Virus record (IMG/VR): IMGVR_UViG_3300045974_000429
Span: 19,745 to 83,744 of that record
Direction: 5' to 3' (one strand)
DNA: 64,000 nucleotides
Origin: a virus
Positions 46,618 through 54,083 of the stretch are shown here, piece by piece. The translations under genes were made by a program, and so were the position numbers. Every line of letters begins with the position of its first letter. The first letter of the stretch is position 1. The notes below the pieces were generated by a model. The model made no database searches and had not been told where the DNA came from. It worked only from the letters and a program-made list of their open reading frames with translations.

Positions 46618-47697
46618 TTACTCCGCGGGGGCGCCGTCGCCAAAATCCGTGATCGTGAACGGCGCGGAAGGCTGCGGCGCGCCGCCATTCTGGGAGCGCT
46701 TGATCTTCCGCGGTGGCAGCATTTCCAGCGTGAACGGGACTCGGGCGCCGCCGGACAAGATCCAGCCGGGGATGCCCCACTCCGGGCGCCACGCCTGGAG
46801 GACGGACCTGTCGTTGGGGCGGTTGGGCGGGTAGGGCCAGCTCTTCCCGATCAAGGAGGCCGGGACGACCATCTTGCCCTTGTGGTCCGGGACCGGAGCG
46901 GTCGCAGGCATCGTGAACGCGCCGCCGGGAGCGGCTACCTGCCCGTGCATGGCGATGGAGTCCACGCCCACCCGGTCGTCCAGTGGCGCGCCGCTCTCGT
47001 CGTCGCACAGCTCCGACCAGCGTTGGTAGATGTCGCCCAACTCGTCCGCCGCGGCGTCGATGCCGTCCGAGGTCGCGGCGGAGAACGCCCAGGACGTTTC
47101 GGTGCGGACGATGCGCTCCGCCTTCCAGAACTCGCCGTGCGTGACCTGCTGGATGCGGTCGATGGCGTCATCGGTCGTCTCGCCGGTGGCTAGGGACAGC
47201 GCCATCCCTTCCTGCACGGAGTCGATGGTGCCGCGGCCCCAGGCGCTCATGGAAGAGGCGTGCTGTTCGAGGAGCGATTGGCGGCGGCCCTGGATCACGC
47301 CGGCGAACACGGACGCCTCCTCGGTCGGGAGGCTGATCTCGGCACCCGTGAACGCCTGCTCCAGCCGTCCGATGTCCTGGGATAGCCCGTCGAGGGCTTC
47401 CGCCTGCGCCTGCCAGGAGAGGTTCCCGAGCTGGCCCGCCATCATCTGGCTGATCTGGGCCTGCCCCTCTCGAACCTGAACGAGGAGCTGCCGGTGCTGG
47501 AGGGCGGAGAAGGTATCCCCGCGGGCGCGCCCCACCGCTCGCCGGAGCTTCGCTTCAAGCTCCGCCTGGGCAGCGGTGTAGAGCTTCTTGAGCCGCTTGA
47601 GGTTGCCGCCGCCGGCCACCCGCTCCAGCCGGGCGCGGTGGCTCGCGGTGACCTCCGCGAACGCCGCCGACACCTTGGGCTTCTTCTTGGGCGCCAC
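46618..47697 (-). CDS. Phage head morphogenesis protein (SPP1 gp7 / Mu F-like)
   Basis: 359 aa. Basic helical N-terminal region, coiled coil (about 70-160), then the conserved minor head core: ERIVRTETSWAFSAATSDGI, CDDESGAPLDDRVGVDSIAM and WPYPPNRPNDRSVLQAWRPE. This is the portal-associated minor head protein; usually it directly follows the portal, but here about 12.5 kb separates them. Confidence 0.83.
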   Translation of the reverse strand: MAPKKKPKVSAAFAEVTASHRARLERVAGGGNLKRLKKLYTAAQAELEAKLRRAVGRARGDTFSALQHRQLLVQVREGQAQISQMMAGQLGNLSWQAQAEALDGLSQDIGRLEQAFTGAEISLPTEEASVFAGVIQGRRQSLLEQHASSMSAWGRGTIDSVQEGMALSLATGETTDDAIDRIQQVTHGEFWKAERIVRTETSWAFSAATSDGIDAAADELGDIYQRWSELCDDESGAPLDDRVGVDSIAMHGQVAAPGGAFTMPATAPVPDHKGKMVVPASLIGKSWPYPPNRPNDRSVLQAWRPEWGIPGWILSGGARVPFTLEMLPPRKIKRSQNGGAPQPSAPFTITDFGDGAPAE

Positions 47698-47706
47698 GGT
47701 GCTCGG

Positions 47707-48114
47707 TTACCCGACCACCTGGATTGTGGGCTTCATCAACTCCGGGCCTTTTCTCACTTCGACAAGCGCCCAGCTCGGGTGATGGGCCGCCGCCTTCTCC
47801 GCGGCAGGAGCGCACTGATTACAAGCGGCAATTTCCGCGGTGAAAACGAACTCACCGAAAATAGTGGGATATATCGGGAGCTTACCCTCGAACTTGGCGG
47901 CGTGGAGGAGCGCCTGACCGGGGCCGAAGATGCGGAGGAAGTCCTGCATCGGGTAGTAGGTGCGGATCCAGATCGCGCAGCCCTTCTTCCCGCAGCCGGT
48001 ACAGGTGAGGTGGGGCGGGATCGTCCCGCGCCTCCACGCCTCCACGTTCGTCTCGGAACCCTTGAAGTGCGCCTTCCTGATGTGATGCACGGGCGGCTTG
48101 GCTGGCGAGGTCAT
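47707..48114 (-). CDS. Small cysteine-rich hypothetical protein
   Basis: 135 aa, ATG overlapping the previous stop. CTGCGKKGCAIWIRTYYPMQ and CNQC suggest one or two metal sites, with a helical C-terminal half. In the accessory cluster upstream of the minor head gene. Unknown. Confidence 0.6.
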   Translation of the reverse strand: MTSPAKPPVHHIRKAHFKGSETNVEAWRRGTIPPHLTCTGCGKKGCAIWIRTYYPMQDFLRIFGPGQALLHAAKFEGKLPIYPTIFGEFVFTAEIAACNQCAPAAEKAAAHHPSWALVEVRKGPELMKPTIQVVG

Positions 48115-48410
48115 TCGGGCAAAGTAGCCCGGCCGGAGTCCGCCTTCAAGTCGCCAGATGCCGGGAGGTCGCCTGCCATCTCCGCGACGTGGCGCGCCAG
48201 GGCCTGCAATTCCCGAAACGCCTCCGGGGTGGCGAAGCGAGCGCGCTGCATGACGACGTCGTGGATCTCGCCGAGAGTCGCGTACCGGGTGCGCCGCTGA
48301 ACCTCCGGCACGATCGGATTCTTCTCGCAGACGGGGCCGTGCTGGATGGCGTGGGGGCGATCCAGCAAAATCCGGCCGCACCAAGTACAAGAAAATCCCA
48401 CGCCGCTCAT
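48111..48410 (-). CDS. Small zinc-finger-like protein (99 aa)
   Basis: 99 aa. SCTWCGRILLDRPHAIQHGP, then C28, forms a CxxC...H..C site; the rest is helical (FRELQALARHVAEMAG). Start overlaps the HAD gene stop (ATGA). Unknown role. Confidence 0.6.
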   Translation of the reverse strand: MSGVGFSCTWCGRILLDRPHAIQHGPVCEKNPIVPEVQRRTRYATLGEIHDVVMQRARFATPEAFRELQALARHVAEMAGDLPASGDLKADSGRATLPE

Positions 48411-48856
48411 CGCTGGCCTCCGTAGACGCCTGCGATCTCGTCCCAGCTCCAGCCGTCTCCGGCCGAGCCGAACCGCAGGCAGCGGTCGTCGATGAACAGA
48501 TCCACGATGGGCTTGCCGCCGTGTCCCTCGTCCACGGCTTCGAACACGCCGGGAAGCTCGCGGGCGACGAACTCCAGCATCCGCTCGTAGCGAGCTTGGT
48601 GGAGTGGCCGCGCCGCCTGCCAGCGGCTCATGGAGGCCGAGGAGAGGCCGCCGCGGGCGCGCACGAACGGGTCGAAACTCGGGTCTTCGCGCAGGGCCTT
48701 GGAGGCTCGCGCGGACCACAGGAGGAGGCGGTGCCCGGCGGCCTTCAGGGCGAGCAGCCCCTCGCGGGCGTAGGGCACGAGAACGAGCGGAGAGGTCACG
48801 CTGTAGACGGCAGAGTGCTGGGCGATCACGCCGTCGAAGTCCACGGCGATCTTCAC
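48407..48856 (-). CDS. HAD-superfamily phosphatase-like protein
   Basis: 149 aa from GTG at 48856, overlapping the membrane protein stop. Motif I KIAVDFDGVIA (D6, D8), motif II LLLWSARA (S48), motif III region near R72-Q80 and motif IV DLFIDDRCLRF. Small phage HAD proteins of this size may remove phosphates from nucleotides or DNA ends; substrate not inferable. Confidence 0.8.
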   Translation of the reverse strand: MKIAVDFDGVIAQHSAVYSVTSPLVLVPYAREGLLALKAAGHRLLLWSARASKALREDPSFDPFVRARGGLSSASMSRWQAARPLHQARYERMLEFVARELPGVFEAVDEGHGGKPIVDLFIDDRCLRFGSAGDGWSWDEIAGVYGGQR

Positions 48857-49278
48857 CTCAGCACCGTGCCCGGTAGGAGTCCCTTGCTGCCGGCCTTGCG
48901 CGCGTCCACCTCGAACGGGTTGCGCTGGTAGCCGAAGACGAGCAGGCAGAGCAGGTAGGCGGGGATCATGAAGACGCCCCAGCACCGCGCCTGGAAGGCG
49001 TGCTGCCGCTCGTGGTAGGTCACGACCAGATATTCGTCCTCGCCCGGCATGTAGACGATCACCCATCCGGCGGTGAAGCCCGCCCAGCCGGTGAAGAACT
49101 TGTGCATCAGCGAGTAGGGGACGACCTGCCACGCCCAACAGCGATGCCCGTCCCAGCGCAGGGGGCGGACCTGCCCGATCAGCCAGCCGGGGAGGAGGAC
49201 CAGCAGCATGAGGATGACGAGCGGACTCGCCCAGACGTACCCGAGGACGAACGCGATGCTGCGGAGGGCGTCTAGCAT
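48853..49278 (-). CDS. Membrane protein with HExxH motif
   Basis: 141 aa with three hydrophobic stretches (VWASPLVILMLLVLLPGWLI near 15, GWAGFTAGWVIVYM near 64, GVFMIPAYLLCLLVF near 101). Between the last two lies VVTYHERQHAFQARCWG, an HExxH zinc-peptidase-like motif beside the membrane. Family not recognised; it may be a small membrane metalloprotein or an unrelated coincidence. Confidence 0.65.
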   Translation of the reverse strand: MLDALRSIAFVLGYVWASPLVILMLLVLLPGWLIGQVRPLRWDGHRCWAWQVVPYSLMHKFFTGWAGFTAGWVIVYMPGEDEYLVVTYHERQHAFQARCWGVFMIPAYLLCLLVFGYQRNPFEVDARKAGSKGLLPGTVLR

Positions 49279-49347
49279 GAGCGGCTCCAGAGGCGAGTGG
49301 CGTGCGGCGCAGCCTACCTCCGCACGCCTGCCGGCACAACTACCCGA

Positions 49348-49581
49348 CTACTCTTCCTCTTCGGCATCCTCGTCCTGCTCCTCGTCCTCGCAGTCGAGGC
49401 AGAATGCGCCCTCGGCCATCTTCGCGGCGTCGAGGATGAGGTCCAGCTCCTCGACGGTAAAGGCGACCTCGGCCGCCTCGCCGGCGTGGGAGGCCGCCGC
49501 GGAGATCAGGCCGCCGCGGCAGATGAACTCCGTCTCGTACCCGTTCTCTTCCGTGATCGTGATCGTGATCTTCTTGCCCAT
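49348..49581 (-). CDS. Small acidic protein with CxxC-like tail
   Basis: 77 aa from ATG at 49581 (GGAGGTGGCAC upstream). Beta N-terminus (KKITITITEENGYETEFICR), helical middle, then FCLDCEDEEQDEDAEEEE acidic end. Unknown. Confidence 0.6.
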   Translation of the reverse strand: MGKKITITITEENGYETEFICRGGLISAAASHAGEAAEVAFTVEELDLILDAAKMAEGAFCLDCEDEEQDEDAEEEE

Positions 49582-49622
49582 GTGCCACCTCCGTGTTCGC
49601 CCGGCGGGGTGCCGGAACGGCC

Positions 49623-50681
49623 TCAAGGCCAGGAGCCACCATACGGGATCCAGATCGGGGTTCGACCGCCGTCCAGGACGACTCCGATCCCGTTCACCGC
49701 TCGCCAAGTGGCATTCCGGCCATATTCAAAGGCAATCTGATCTCGGTCGATCAAGCTCCCCACACACATGCCCCACACCCGTTGCCCGAGCGTTTCGACG
49801 TGGACGACGCCGGGCTGCGCGTGGGCGTGCCCCCAGACCGTGTTCACGCCGTTGAGGGCCGGGCGCTGCCGCATGGCGCTGACCGACTGCGGGCCTGCGT
49901 GGCCGTGCTCGACCAGGAACGGCTGGCGCGAAGCTTTGACTCTCCACATTTCTGCCCATTCCCACCCGGAAGGGGCGTCGAGTATTTCTCGGTGAGCGCG
50001 GATGAGCTGCTCCGGGATTTGCGCCTCCGCCGCCCGCTTCAAGATCCTGCCGCCGTGGTTGGAGAAGCAGACCTTCACGAACGGGAAGGCCGCGTACCAG
50101 CGGCGGAGCTTGTCGCGGAGCGCCTCCAGTTCCTGTTCGGGCGTGTGTGGTGCGGTCGGGAGTCGCGGGAATCGGCTCCAGTGATAGAAGTCCACCTCGT
50201 CGCCCACGCACAGCACCCGGCCCGGCTCGCGGACCTCCACGCGAAACTCGCGAGCCGCCGCCGCGACGAACTCAAGTGCCGCTTTCGCTTCGTACGGAAC
50301 TTGGAGATCGCTGACGACCAAATAGCTCTCGCCGCGCGTCTTGCTCGTGTGGATCGCCGGGCCGTCCCGCAGCGGCGTCTCGCCGGTCAAGATCGCTGCG
50401 TCGCTTGAATCTCGCCGACGCTGGGTGCAGGGATCTTGCGCCTGCGGATCTCCGTCCTCAAGCCGCACGGGCTCGCTCTCCTGGGTGTCGGCCAGCGAGT
50501 CGTGCGGCGCGGCGTCGTCGCCGAAGTCGAAAATGTCGATGATCTCTACGTTGGGTTGCCACTCTTTGCGGCGCTCATCCCGATACCGCTTGGACTCCAA
50601 CCTGACACACTCTCTGCAGCGCGTCGTCCCGTCAGCCCTTTGGACCCTCATCGTTGCCGGGTGGCCCGCCTTGCAGGTCAT
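49623..50681 (-). CDS. Metallophosphoesterase (calcineurin-like) with N-terminal zinc finger
   Basis: 352 aa. N-terminal TCKAGHP ... RCRECVRLES is a small Cys/His finger. The phosphoesterase core shows YLVVSDLQVPYE (near 118), GDEVDFYHW, SNHGGRIL, VEHGHAG and WGHAHAQPG near 280, the metal-binding blocks in order. Such phage enzymes act on nucleic acids or small phosphodiesters. Neighbouring genes are membrane proteins, so a nucleic-acid role is not implied by context. Confidence 0.83.
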   Translation of the reverse strand: MTCKAGHPATMRVQRADGTTRCRECVRLESKRYRDERRKEWQPNVEIIDIFDFGDDAAPHDSLADTQESEPVRLEDGDPQAQDPCTQRRRDSSDAAILTGETPLRDGPAIHTSKTRGESYLVVSDLQVPYEAKAALEFVAAAAREFRVEVREPGRVLCVGDEVDFYHWSRFPRLPTAPHTPEQELEALRDKLRRWYAAFPFVKVCFSNHGGRILKRAAEAQIPEQLIRAHREILDAPSGWEWAEMWRVKASRQPFLVEHGHAGPQSVSAMRQRPALNGVNTVWGHAHAQPGVVHVETLGQRVWGMCVGSLIDRDQIAFEYGRNATWRAVNGIGVVLDGGRTPIWIPYGGSWP

Positions 50682-50741
50682 CCAAACCTCTTCGAGAGTG
50701 ACGACGCACCCTCGTCGAGATCCTTGCCGGCGTCAAGCGCA

Positions 50742-51320
50742 CTACTTCACGCTAGACAGTTCGGTCGAGGACGCCAGTTTCTTGATCGACGGCGAGGACC
50801 CCGCCTTGAGGTACTCGGCGATGTCGATGATCTGCGAGTTCTGGTTGCGCTGGTACGTCAGCTCGGATTTGATGGCCGTGATGCCCTCGCTGAACTCGTG
50901 CTTCATCGTCATGAGGGTGAGCTTCTCATCCGCAATGTGCTCCTTGAGGGCGGCCGCCTGCTCCTTCCCGGCTGCGGTGATGGCCTCCTGAACGGCGGAG
51001 CGCGTGCGCTGGGCCGCCTCCTTGGAGTGGTCTTCCAGCGCGCCCTTGACCTCGCCGCGAGCCGTCCGCTGGATGGCCTCCTGCGTCTCCTTGGCCGCGA
51101 AGTGGTTGGCCGCCTCCTCCTTGGCGGTCCGCTTCATCCAGTTGTGGACCCAGAGGTAGCCGGTGATGACCGTCCCGATACCGACTCCGATGGCGGCGAG
51201 TCCGGCCAGGACCATCGCGATCTGTCCGGGCGTCGTGACCGGCAGGGCTTGGGAGATCATCGCCAAGCCGGAGGATGCGAAGGCGCCGCCGACGAGGAGA
51301 ACCTTGGGGTGGGCGATCAT
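50742..51320 (-). CDS. Two-TM membrane protein with coiled coil
   Basis: 192 aa. Two hydrophobic segments (VLLVGGAFASSGLAMISQAL; IAMVLAGLAAIGVGIGTVIT) then a long charged helix (about 75-190). This layout suits inner-membrane proteins of the lysis module or a virion/membrane accessory; no holin signature claimed. Confidence 0.6.
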   Translation of the reverse strand: MIAHPKVLLVGGAFASSGLAMISQALPVTTPGQIAMVLAGLAAIGVGIGTVITGYLWVHNWMKRTAKEEAANHFAAKETQEAIQRTARGEVKGALEDHSKEAAQRTRSAVQEAITAAGKEQAAALKEHIADEKLTLMTMKHEFSEGITAIKSELTYQRNQNSQIIDIAEYLKAGSSPSIKKLASSTELSSVK

Positions 51321-51330
51321 CGCATGGCTC

Positions 51331-51945
51331 CTAGAAGGTCACCCGAAAGCCGGCGGTGGCCTCCGGCTTGGTCGGGGTGACGGTCGCCTCCACCCATACA
51401 GGACCGAGCAGGCGCACACCAAGCCCAGCGACCGGCCGCGGCTGCAGCTCGGTCCCGACATGGACTCCACCAGCCAGCGACCAGCGCGGCAGGGGCGCAG
51501 GAGGCTGCGGGATGACGATGCGCTCAGCCTGGGCCTCGTGGCGCTCGGTGCTGCTCGCGCTGGCGGTCGTGTCGGATGACGAGCCGGAGTTGATGCTGTC
51601 GATGACGCTCGTCCACGTCTCCCGCTCGGCTTGCAGGATGCTGGAGCAGTCAAGAGCCCCTGGCGCGGGGCTAGGGGTCGAGGTCGGAGCCGGGGTGGAG
51701 ATCGTACGCCACCGCTCGATGACGTGGGTAGGGCCGGTGACGACATGCGTCGGACCCTCCACCGTCACGGTGCGGATAAGCGCCGCGCGCTCCGTCTCCG
51801 TAAGATCGCGGGTGCGGTACTCAGTCTTGACAATGGGAGCGGGGGTGGGCTTGAGGCGCCACGCCGCTGCGCCTCCAGCGGCGAGGCCCAGGACGAGCGC
51901 AGCGAGAAGCGCCCACTTCAGGTGTACACGCAGGAGGTCGATCAC
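51331..51945 (-). CDS. Anchored protein with beta C-terminus, lysis-cluster candidate
   Basis: 204 aa. Single N-terminal anchor (WALLAALVLGLAAGGAAAW), Pro/Thr/Ser-rich periplasmic region, and a beta-hairpin-rich C-terminus (SLAGGVHVGTELQPRPVAGL, TAGFRVTF). Its place beside two small membrane genes suggests a lysis-related or spanin-like function, which is a weak inference. Confidence 0.55.
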   Translation of the reverse strand: MIDLLRVHLKWALLAALVLGLAAGGAAAWRLKPTPAPIVKTEYRTRDLTETERAALIRTVTVEGPTHVVTGPTHVIERWRTISTPAPTSTPSPAPGALDCSSILQAERETWTSVIDSINSGSSSDTTASASSTERHEAQAERIVIPQPPAPLPRWSLAGGVHVGTELQPRPVAGLGVRLLGPVWVEATVTPTKPEATAGFRVTF

Positions 51946-52184
51946 GGCAGCACCGCCAGCAACCCCAGCGAGACGACGACGCCAATCCCAACGCCCACGA
52001 GGTCCGCCACGAGGTCCCAGGTGTCGGGGTCACCCTGGTGCAGCCAGCGATCCCAGACAACCTCTTTCGCCACGCCGATGCCGACCACCAGGGAGATGAC
52101 GACCCACGCTGGCATGTGGACGAGGCCGAAGACGACGAGCAGGGCCGAGATGCCGATGTGCTGGAGCTTGTCGGGGGCGATCAC
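51942..52184 (-). CDS. Small VanZ-like membrane protein, possible holin
   Basis: 80 aa from GTG at 52184, overlapping the next stop (GTGA). DKLQHIGISALLVVFGLVHM, VVISLVVGIGVAKEVVWDRW and DLVADLVGVGIGVVV form three hydrophobic helices with the D-K-x-x-H and E/D pattern seen in VanZ-like proteins. Size and place allow a holin role. Confidence 0.55.
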   Translation of the reverse strand: MIAPDKLQHIGISALLVVFGLVHMPAWVVISLVVGIGVAKEVVWDRWLHQGDPDTWDLVADLVGVGIGVVVSLGLLAVLP

Positions 52185-52450
52185 GGCTTGGCCTCGGGCG
52201 CGGGGTCGCCGGGCTTCGCGTCCGACATCAGCACGCGCTTGACGCCCGGGAGGCCCGTGCCGTTCGCCAGGGCCTGGAGTGTGCTCGCCCCGGCCTGACC
52301 CAGCGAGCAGAGCCAGGACAAGAAGCAAAACGCTTCGTAGGCGCGTGCCGTCATGTCGGTCCACCCGTGGCGGGTGCCGACCACGAACGCGGTGAGTTGC
52401 ATCCCGACGACGCCGAGAGCGGTCAGGACGGTGCGGTAGGCGGGGATCAT
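52181..52450 (-). CDS. Small membrane protein, holin candidate
   Basis: 89 aa from ATG at 52450. TVLTALGVVGMQLTAFVVGT and FCFLSWLCSLGQAGASTLQA give one or two membrane segments; the tail is charged (DAKPGDPAPEAKP), typical of many holins. Coupled by a 4-base overlap to the VanZ-like gene. Confidence 0.5.
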   Translation of the reverse strand: MIPAYRTVLTALGVVGMQLTAFVVGTRHGWTDMTARAYEAFCFLSWLCSLGQAGASTLQALANGTGLPGVKRVLMSDAKPGDPAPEAKP

Positions 52451-52460
52451 GATGGTAGTC

Positions 52461-54044
52461 TCAGTTCTGGACGTCGTCACTGGAGGAGATCTGTTTCCAG
52501 TACCCGCCGTCATTTAAGAACGTGATTGACCTGGCGTAGCCGTTGGTCGGGTTGGCATAGCTCCCCGAGATGATGACGTGCGAATCGAATGAGACTGCCC
52601 CCATCACCCCGAAGAAATTACGGATACGAACCGTGATGATCTGGCCGTTAACTCCGTTGGATGGCGGCCCGATTGTGAACGCAGTTCCATTGTACACATC
52701 GAGGTAGAACACAGACCCGAGCGAAGCATTAATCGTAACCGTCCCGCCGGTAGGGAAAGTGCGCGGAGCGATGGTCACCGCACTGGGGCCGGACACCGCA
52801 AGGCTCGCCACATTGGCAGAACCAAAGCTGCTGGTCTGGTGTCCGGCCCCGTCGTTGTAGAACATCGGTGCCGGATAGGCAGATATGTCGCCTCCCTGCC
52901 ATACCGGTGGTGTGTTTCCAACGTCGGCACCGATCACGGGAATCCTAGCCCCGGTGGCAAACCACAACGAAGTGCCAGTGGCGGTATATGTGCTGTCGTT
53001 GCCGTCCCACTTTCCCCCGATGATGGCGCCTCCCCTCACAAGGCCGTCGAATCGGCCAGCGATAGAAGTCGGCTGTCTATAGCTGTTGCTGCCGTAGATG
53101 ATCGGATTCACAACGGTGATCCACGTCGGAGTAGCATCGCCGGCCTGAATGCCGTTCCCGCCATTGTTCTCGATATACGGATGCGAAACAGATACGGTGC
53201 CCCCGTGGACTATAAGCCCGTGTCCAGCAGCGTGCGTGACCGATCCGTTGTTCTCGAAAATGCAGTCCTCAAACACGGTCTGCGAGCCGAGAGACATGAC
53301 CTCTGCGCCGGGACCGTCAGTGGTGGAATCAAAGTAGACTCTACGAAACGTGACCGTGGTGAAACCGGTAACACCGTCCCCGATGCGCGCCCCGGCGCTC
53401 TTGCTGATGCGGAACCGGCTATTGGTGATGGCGACCTCCTGGCCGCCCACAAGGTAAAGCCCGTAGCGTCCGGCGCCCTCGGTGATCACGTTGTCGAGGG
53501 CGACCGGCCCCCAATGGTTCGCGGGGTACGAAATCAAGTCGCGAGACTGCGTTGCTGACGAAATTACGGCCATGTTCCGGATGCCAGAGTTTGCCCACCC
53601 GGTCCCGTTCGGCTGGGCAAAGCTCAGGGCGTCGGTCGAGGTGGTGCCGATGAGGCGTATCGCCGTTGTCCTGATTCCGTCCCCGGACAGAGTGACCCCG
53701 GGTTTCAAATAGATAGTACGCGTGATCCTGTATACTCCTCGCGGCAGGAAAACGCTCCGACCCGGCCCGTAGTCGCCCAGGATGGCCGTGTTGGAGTAGG
53801 CAGCGTCAATGGCATTTTGGATGCTATCGGAGTCGTCTGTCCCCCCATCGCCGACGGCCCCGAAGTCCTTCACGGACACGGTGTCCCGCGCCCTGTCCTC
53901 AATCGTGCGGAGCACCGCCCCCGTCCCCGCCTGGAGGACCGTGCCCTGCTGGCTGATGCCGCGGCCTCCGGTTGGGACGGCAAGGGCGATGCCGGAGGCG
54001 AGGAGGACCAGAGCGGCGAGGGTGATCTTGAAGCCTGTGGACAT
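52461..54044 (-). CDS. Second tailspike / pectate-lyase-like protein with signal sequence
   Basis: 527 aa from ATG at 54044 (AAGGAGAAAAGA upstream). MSTGFKITLAALVLLASGIA, LAVPTG resembles a Sec signal peptide. DTVSVKDFGAVGDGGTDDSD (54-73) is the beta-helix entry, nearly identical to the other tailspike, followed by FLPRGVYRITRTIYLKPGVT and repeated coils. Polysaccharide binding or cleavage expected. Less GC-rich than neighbours, suggesting module exchange. Confidence 0.8.
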   Translation of the reverse strand: MSTGFKITLAALVLLASGIALAVPTGGRGISQQGTVLQAGTGAVLRTIEDRARDTVSVKDFGAVGDGGTDDSDSIQNAIDAAYSNTAILGDYGPGRSVFLPRGVYRITRTIYLKPGVTLSGDGIRTTAIRLIGTTSTDALSFAQPNGTGWANSGIRNMAVISSATQSRDLISYPANHWGPVALDNVITEGAGRYGLYLVGGQEVAITNSRFRISKSAGARIGDGVTGFTTVTFRRVYFDSTTDGPGAEVMSLGSQTVFEDCIFENNGSVTHAAGHGLIVHGGTVSVSHPYIENNGGNGIQAGDATPTWITVVNPIIYGSNSYRQPTSIAGRFDGLVRGGAIIGGKWDGNDSTYTATGTSLWFATGARIPVIGADVGNTPPVWQGGDISAYPAPMFYNDGAGHQTSSFGSANVASLAVSGPSAVTIAPRTFPTGGTVTINASLGSVFYLDVYNGTAFTIGPPSNGVNGQIITVRIRNFFGVMGAVSFDSHVIISGSYANPTNGYARSITFLNDGGYWKQISSSDDVQN

Positions 54045-54083
54045 TCTTTTCTCCTTGGCCGCGCGAGCATACATGAACGGCGG

